Assembly: GCA_007376745.1 (NCBI GenBank)
Contig: VMGU01000032.1
Location: 1 to 7,398, forward strand
Source: Parcubacteria group bacterium Athens0714_26
GTDB taxonomy: Bacteria > Patescibacteriota > Minisyncoccia > UBA6257 > 02-FULL-45-10c
Direction of reading: 5' to 3'
DNA: 7,398 nucleotides
Shown in pieces: positions 5,268 through 7,398 of the stretch; the first letter of the stretch is position 1, and the number at the start of each line of letters is the position of its first letter. Below the pieces are notes generated by a model. That model was not told where the DNA came from, made no database searches, and saw only the letters and a program-made list of their open reading frames with translations. The position numbers were made by a program, and so were the translations under genes.

Positions 5268-5714
5268 ATGGTAAAAAAGAAAATTAAAGTATTCGTTGGA
5301 ATGTCCGGCGGCGTGGATTCTTCCGTAGCAGCGGCGTTGCTTTCCACCAAAGGTGGATCCGCCTCTGGCGGAAAAAAACAAAAATACGACGTGTCCGGAG
5401 TTTATATAAAGTCTTTTAATATTGACGGTTGTTCGGCTCGTGATGCTGAAGATGCTCGCCATGTGGCGGAAATGCTTAAAATTCCTTTTTATATTTTTGA
5501 TTTAGAAAAAGAATACAAAGAAATAGTTGTTAAATATATGATTGACGGGTATCGCAGGGGCATCACGCCTAATCCGGATGTAATGTGTAATAAAGAAATT
5601 AAATTTGGCCTTTTTTTAAAAAAAGCTTTAGAAATGGGCGCTGATTATGTGGCAACCGGACATTATGTGAGATTAATCGCTCGCTTGTCCTCGCCACCCC
5701 GCCGCTCGGCTTAG
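5268..5714 (+). CDS. mnmA: tRNA-specific 2-thiouridylase MnmA, N-terminal part (gene interrupted by frame change)
   Basis: MnmA (TrmU) activates U34 of tRNA-Lys, -Glu and -Gln with ATP and inserts sulfur to give 2-thiouridine. This 148-residue piece has the PP-loop ATP pyrophosphatase motif SGGVDSS at residues 13-19, the TPNPDVMCNKEIKF block with the first catalytic cysteine C107, and ATGHYVRL. I chose the ATG at 5268: the frame is open a little further up to a TTG at 5253, but family proteins start just before the KVFVGMSGG strand. No ribosome binding site is visible. Residues 26-35 (STKGGSASGG) are encoded by a palindromic 30-base insert; deleting it restores the normal LLKKQKYDVSGVYIK join. 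After GHYVRL the frame runs into a palindromic GC-rich stretch and stops at 5712. The rest of the protein continues in the -1 frame, so this is one gene in two frames. Confidence 0.9.
   Translation: MVKKKIKVFVGMSGGVDSSVAAALLSTKGGSASGGKKQKYDVSGVYIKSFNIDGCSARDAEDARHVAEMLKIPFYIFDLEKEYKEIVVKYMIDGYRRGITPNPDVMCNKEIKFGLFLKKALEMGADYVATGHYVRLIARLSSPPRRSA
5343..5372. repeat. In-frame 30-base double palindrome inside mnmA
   Basis: Two adjacent perfect 6-bp hairpins with 3-base loops lie here: TCCACC-AAA-GGTGGA (5343-5357) and TCCGCC-TCT-GGCGGA (5358-5372). The unit is exactly 10 codons long and encodes STKGGSASGG. Removing it leaves a sequence that fits MnmA family spacing, so it looks like an inserted element comparable in concept to the Rickettsia palindromic elements. 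Confidence 0.7.
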
Positions 5715-5754
5715 AAATAAAACGAGCGGACCGTGCCGAGGCGGCTGCGGGGGT
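5685..5754. repeat. GC-rich imperfect palindrome spanning the mnmA frame break
   Basis: ACCCCGC (5696-5702) faces GCGGGGGT (5747-5754) and CGCTCGGC (5703-5710) faces GCCGAGGCG (5735-5743), with a few bulged bases on the right arm. An alternative 7-bp hairpin is CCGCTCG (5702-5708) with CGAGCGG (5723-5729). The segment is far richer in GC than the surrounding gene and lies in a part of MnmA that varies in length. Element boundaries are approximate. Confidence 0.6.
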
Positions 5755-6457
5755 TTCAGAAAACAGAATTTTTTCGCTTTATCAAGCCAAAGATAAAAAT
5801 AAAGACCAGTCTTATTTTCTTTGGACGCTTACACAGAATCAGCTGAAGTATTGTTTGTTTCCGATAGGCGATTATTTAAAGCCGGAGGTCAGAAAGTTGG
5901 CGAAAAAATTTCATCTGCCAACCGCTGATAAAAAAGATTCACAGGGAATTTGTTTTTTGGGTAAGGTTGGGCTTCAGGATTTTTTGAGTCGTTATTTGCC
6001 GCTTAAAAAAGGTATTATCTTGGATACGTCCGGGAAAATAATCGGTAAACACAACGGCGCGTATTTTTATACCATCGGCCAGCGGCGCGGTCTTAATTTG
6101 GGGAATAGAGAAAAAGGAGTGGGGTCGGAACCTTATTATGTGGCAGAAAAAGACGCGCGGTCAAATGTTATATTGGTTGCCAAAGGAGAAAATAATCCGG
6201 CTTTATATATTAAAAAAATCAAGTTAACTAATATTAATTGGATTGACCCTGTATCAAACAAAAATCTTGCCGGTAAAAAATTAAAAGTTTTGATGCGCGT
6301 GCGTTATCGCCAGCCATTATTTAAGGCGTCACTTGCAAAAAACGGCGGCAAAATAGAAGCTGTTTTTGATAAACCGCAGAAATTTGTGGCGCCCGGCCAG
6401 TCAGCGGTATTTTACAATACAAAAGGAATTCTTTTAGGGGGTGGCGTTATAATCTAA
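5714..6457 (+). CDS. mnmA: tRNA-specific 2-thiouridylase MnmA, C-terminal part (frame -1 to the N-terminal part)
   Basis: This is the remainder of MnmA, read one frame back from the N-terminal piece. The frame has been open since 5645, so it overlaps the first piece by up to about 66 bases; the coordinate given is where the first frame has just ended. Visible family blocks are LYQAKDKNKDQSYFLWTL, DKKDSQGICFLG with the second catalytic cysteine at 5951-5953, GQRRGLNLG, PYYV and the final OB-like beta barrel (QPLFKA...FVAPGQSAVFY). The first ATG/GTG/TTG in this frame is TTG at 5855, inside a conserved block and without a ribosome binding site, so separate translation is unlikely. Both catalytic cysteines and all domains survive across the two pieces. 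This fits a single-base assembly or sequencing error, a -1 recoding event or a very recent mutation better than an old pseudogene. Confidence 0.88.
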   Translation, partial: EIKRADRAEAAAGVSENRIFSLYQAKDKNKDQSYFLWTLTQNQLKYCLFPIGDYLKPEVRKLAKKFHLPTADKKDSQGICFLGKVGLQDFLSRYLPLKKGIILDTSGKIIGKHNGAYFYTIGQRRGLNLGNREKGVGSEPYYVAEKDARSNVILVAKGENNPALYIKKIKLTNINWIDPVSNKNLAGKKLKVLMRVRYRQPLFKASLAKNGGKIEAVFDKPQKFVAPGQSAVFYNTKGILLGGGVII

Positions 6458-6521
6458 TTTGGTTTATATTGGGCGTATATATATTTGAACCTTATCAATT
6501 TGTTAGAGGGGAGGGTCTAAT

Positions 6522-6770
6522 ATGAGTTATTGGGCTATGCAAAGAGTGGCGTTTAATTTATTCAGACAAGGATATGGGGCGAGCGGAGTCGCCAAGATGT
6601 TGAGGATATCGGAAAAGAAATCGTGCCATTTCTGGAATAGATTTTGCCGTCAGGAAAGTTCGTCTAAAGACCGTTTGATTGAATGCCGAGGCAATTGCAT
6701 AACTAATTTTTATCTCCAGGAAATGAGAAGGCGGTATGGCAAGGCGAAATTCGGGAGAATTTTTTATTAA
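6522..6770 (+). CDS. Small helix-turn-helix-like protein
   Basis: This 82-residue protein has a well-placed ribosome binding site (AGGGGAGGG at 6506-6514, about 6 bases from the ATG at 6522). Residues about 8-43 (VAFNLFRQGYGASGVAKMLRIS, then KSCHFWNRFCR) follow the pattern of the resolvase/transposase-type homeodomain-like helix-turn-helix: a helix ending in G-Y, a short helix with VAKMLRIS, then a recognition helix with aromatic and arginine residues. The C-terminal 40 residues are basic, with two of the four cysteines (C35, C42, C69, C74) in the stretch ECRGNC. It has no catalytic domain, so it may be a small DNA-binding regulator or a relic of a transposase N-terminus. A strong terminator follows it. 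Family not recognised. Confidence 0.68.
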   Translation: MSYWAMQRVAFNLFRQGYGASGVAKMLRISEKKSCHFWNRFCRQESSSKDRLIECRGNCITNFYLQEMRRRYGKAKFGRIFY

Positions 6771-6771
6771 C

Positions 6772-6803
6772 ATAGCTCCGCTTTATAAAGCGGAGCTATT
6801 TTT
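6772..6803 (+). terminator. Rho-independent terminator after the helix-turn-helix gene
   Basis: A 13-bp perfect stem, ATAGCTCCGCTTT (6772-6784) with AAAGCGGAGCTAT (6787-6799), has a tight loop and runs into TTTTT (6799-6803). It starts immediately after the stop at 6768-6770. It separates this gene from comEC, whose ATG is 17 bases past the T tract. Confidence 0.9.
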
Positions 6804-6819
6804 ATATCATATGATTTAA

Positions 6820-7398
6820 ATGTCCATACATAATATAGCTTTTTGGGTTTGCGCGTTTTTCTTGATTGGCGTGTTTGGCGCCAGTATTTTTTATCAGATT
6901 TTAATCGTCGCTGTCGGCGCTTTTTTGATATCGTTTTATTTTATTTTTCTGAAAAAATACTGGCTAGCGGCTTTAGCTTTGTTTATAATCGCCGGCGCTT
7001 TTTATTATCAAGTAGCTGATAGATTTCAAAGAAACGTGAACATTCCTTTTGGAAGTCAAAGCGAATTTACGGGAGTTGTCGGCGAGCTGGATCAGTCTGT
7101 ATCCGCGCAAAAGATAGTTGTCGGGTTGCAGTCTCCTTATAGCGGCAAAATAAGCATAAACGCTAAAAGATATCCCGATTTGTCCTATGGTGATTTAATA
7201 AAAATAAAAGGCGTGGTTAATAAGCCGCTGGCTACTTCGGAAAATTACTACGCGAAAAATAATGTTTTCGCGGTTATGAGTTTTCCGGAAATAAATATTA
7301 TAAGCCACGGTCAGGGTAATTTTATCAAATCAAAGCTGTTGGATTTTAAAAATAAATTAGAAGCTAATTTTAAATCGGTTTTGCCTTCAGAAAAAGCC
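6820..7398 (+). CDS. comEC: ComEC-type DNA-uptake channel, N-terminal part (3' truncated by window)
   Basis: This is the start of a ComEC/Rec2 family membrane protein, which moves transforming single-stranded DNA across the inner membrane. The frame is open from the ATG at 6820 to the right edge, 193 codons. Residues about 6-24, 26-44 and 48-63 are three hydrophobic helices. They are followed by a strand-rich domain (about 75-155) with SEFTGVVGE, a YGDLIKIKGVV stretch and NNVFAVMSFPEI, the layout of the DUF4131 OB-like domain that precedes the ComEC competence core. The ending FKNKLEANFKSVLPSEKA matches the usual link into the core. The membrane channel proper and any metallo-beta-lactamase domain would lie beyond the window. 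No Shine-Dalgarno is visible; TATGAT at 6810-6815 could be a -10 box for a leaderless message. The assignment rests on architecture and motif wording. Confidence 0.85.
   Translation, partial: MSIHNIAFWVCAFFLIGVFGASIFYQILIVAVGAFLISFYFIFLKKYWLAALALFIIAGAFYYQVADRFQRNVNIPFGSQSEFTGVVGELDQSVSAQKIVVGLQSPYSGKISINAKRYPDLSYGDLIKIKGVVNKPLATSENYYAKNNVFAVMSFPEINIISHGQGNFIKSKLLDFKNKLEANFKSVLPSEKA

Noticed and set aside
5855..6457. Independent gene starting at TTG 5855
   Set aside because: The TTG lies inside a conserved MnmA block (QLKYCLFPIGDY), has no ribosome binding site, and the frame continues upstream with clear MnmA sequence, so it is the C-terminal part of the split gene.

Overview
The window looks like a piece of a bacterial chromosome with low to moderate GC content. 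Gene content and style suggest a small-genome bacterium of the candidate phyla radiation (Patescibacteria, perhaps Parcubacteria-like). The clues are short intergenic regions rich in CCACGG-type hairpins, palindromic inserts inside a conserved gene, and compact single-gene units. This placement is an inference; there is no rRNA in the window to confirm it.

Layout, all genes on the + strand. (1) 3-1376: the C-terminal half of an SMC chromosome-segregation ATPase, cut by the left edge. (2) 1456-2685: two paralogous genes of unknown function, 100 and 213 residues, each with a strong ribosome binding site and its own terminator. A 240-base non-coding, hairpin-rich stretch separates them. (3) 2781-4405: a transcription unit with a recognisable promoter, a radical SAM/SPASM enzyme, a 34-residue basic, cysteine-containing peptide gene 36 bases downstream, and a long palindromic terminator. 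This looks like a minimal RiPP (ribosomally made, post-translationally modified peptide) cassette and is the most interesting item. (4) 4448-5173: a nucleotidyltransferase of the minimal MNT fold, with no Shine-Dalgarno sequence and a promoter close enough for a leaderless transcript. (5) 5268-6457: mnmA, the tRNA 2-thiouridylase. It is split by a -1 frame change inside a GC-rich imperfect palindrome and also carries a separate in-frame 30-base double hairpin. (6) 6522-6770: a small helix-turn-helix-like protein, followed by a strong terminator. (7) 6820-7398: the N-terminus of ComEC, the DNA-uptake channel, cut by the right edge.

The housekeeping genes (smc, mnmA, comEC) flank an accessory block at about 1440-5240. 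The part of it from about 2770 to 5170 is visibly more AT-rich than its surroundings and is bounded by two CCACGG-type hairpins, at 2750-2769 and 5201-5230. This suggests cassette-wise gain, but no transposase or integrase is present. The only genes with a clear working relationship are the radical SAM enzyme and the peptide after it: the enzyme is expected to modify the peptide. No dedicated protease or exporter is visible, so the fate of the product is unknown.
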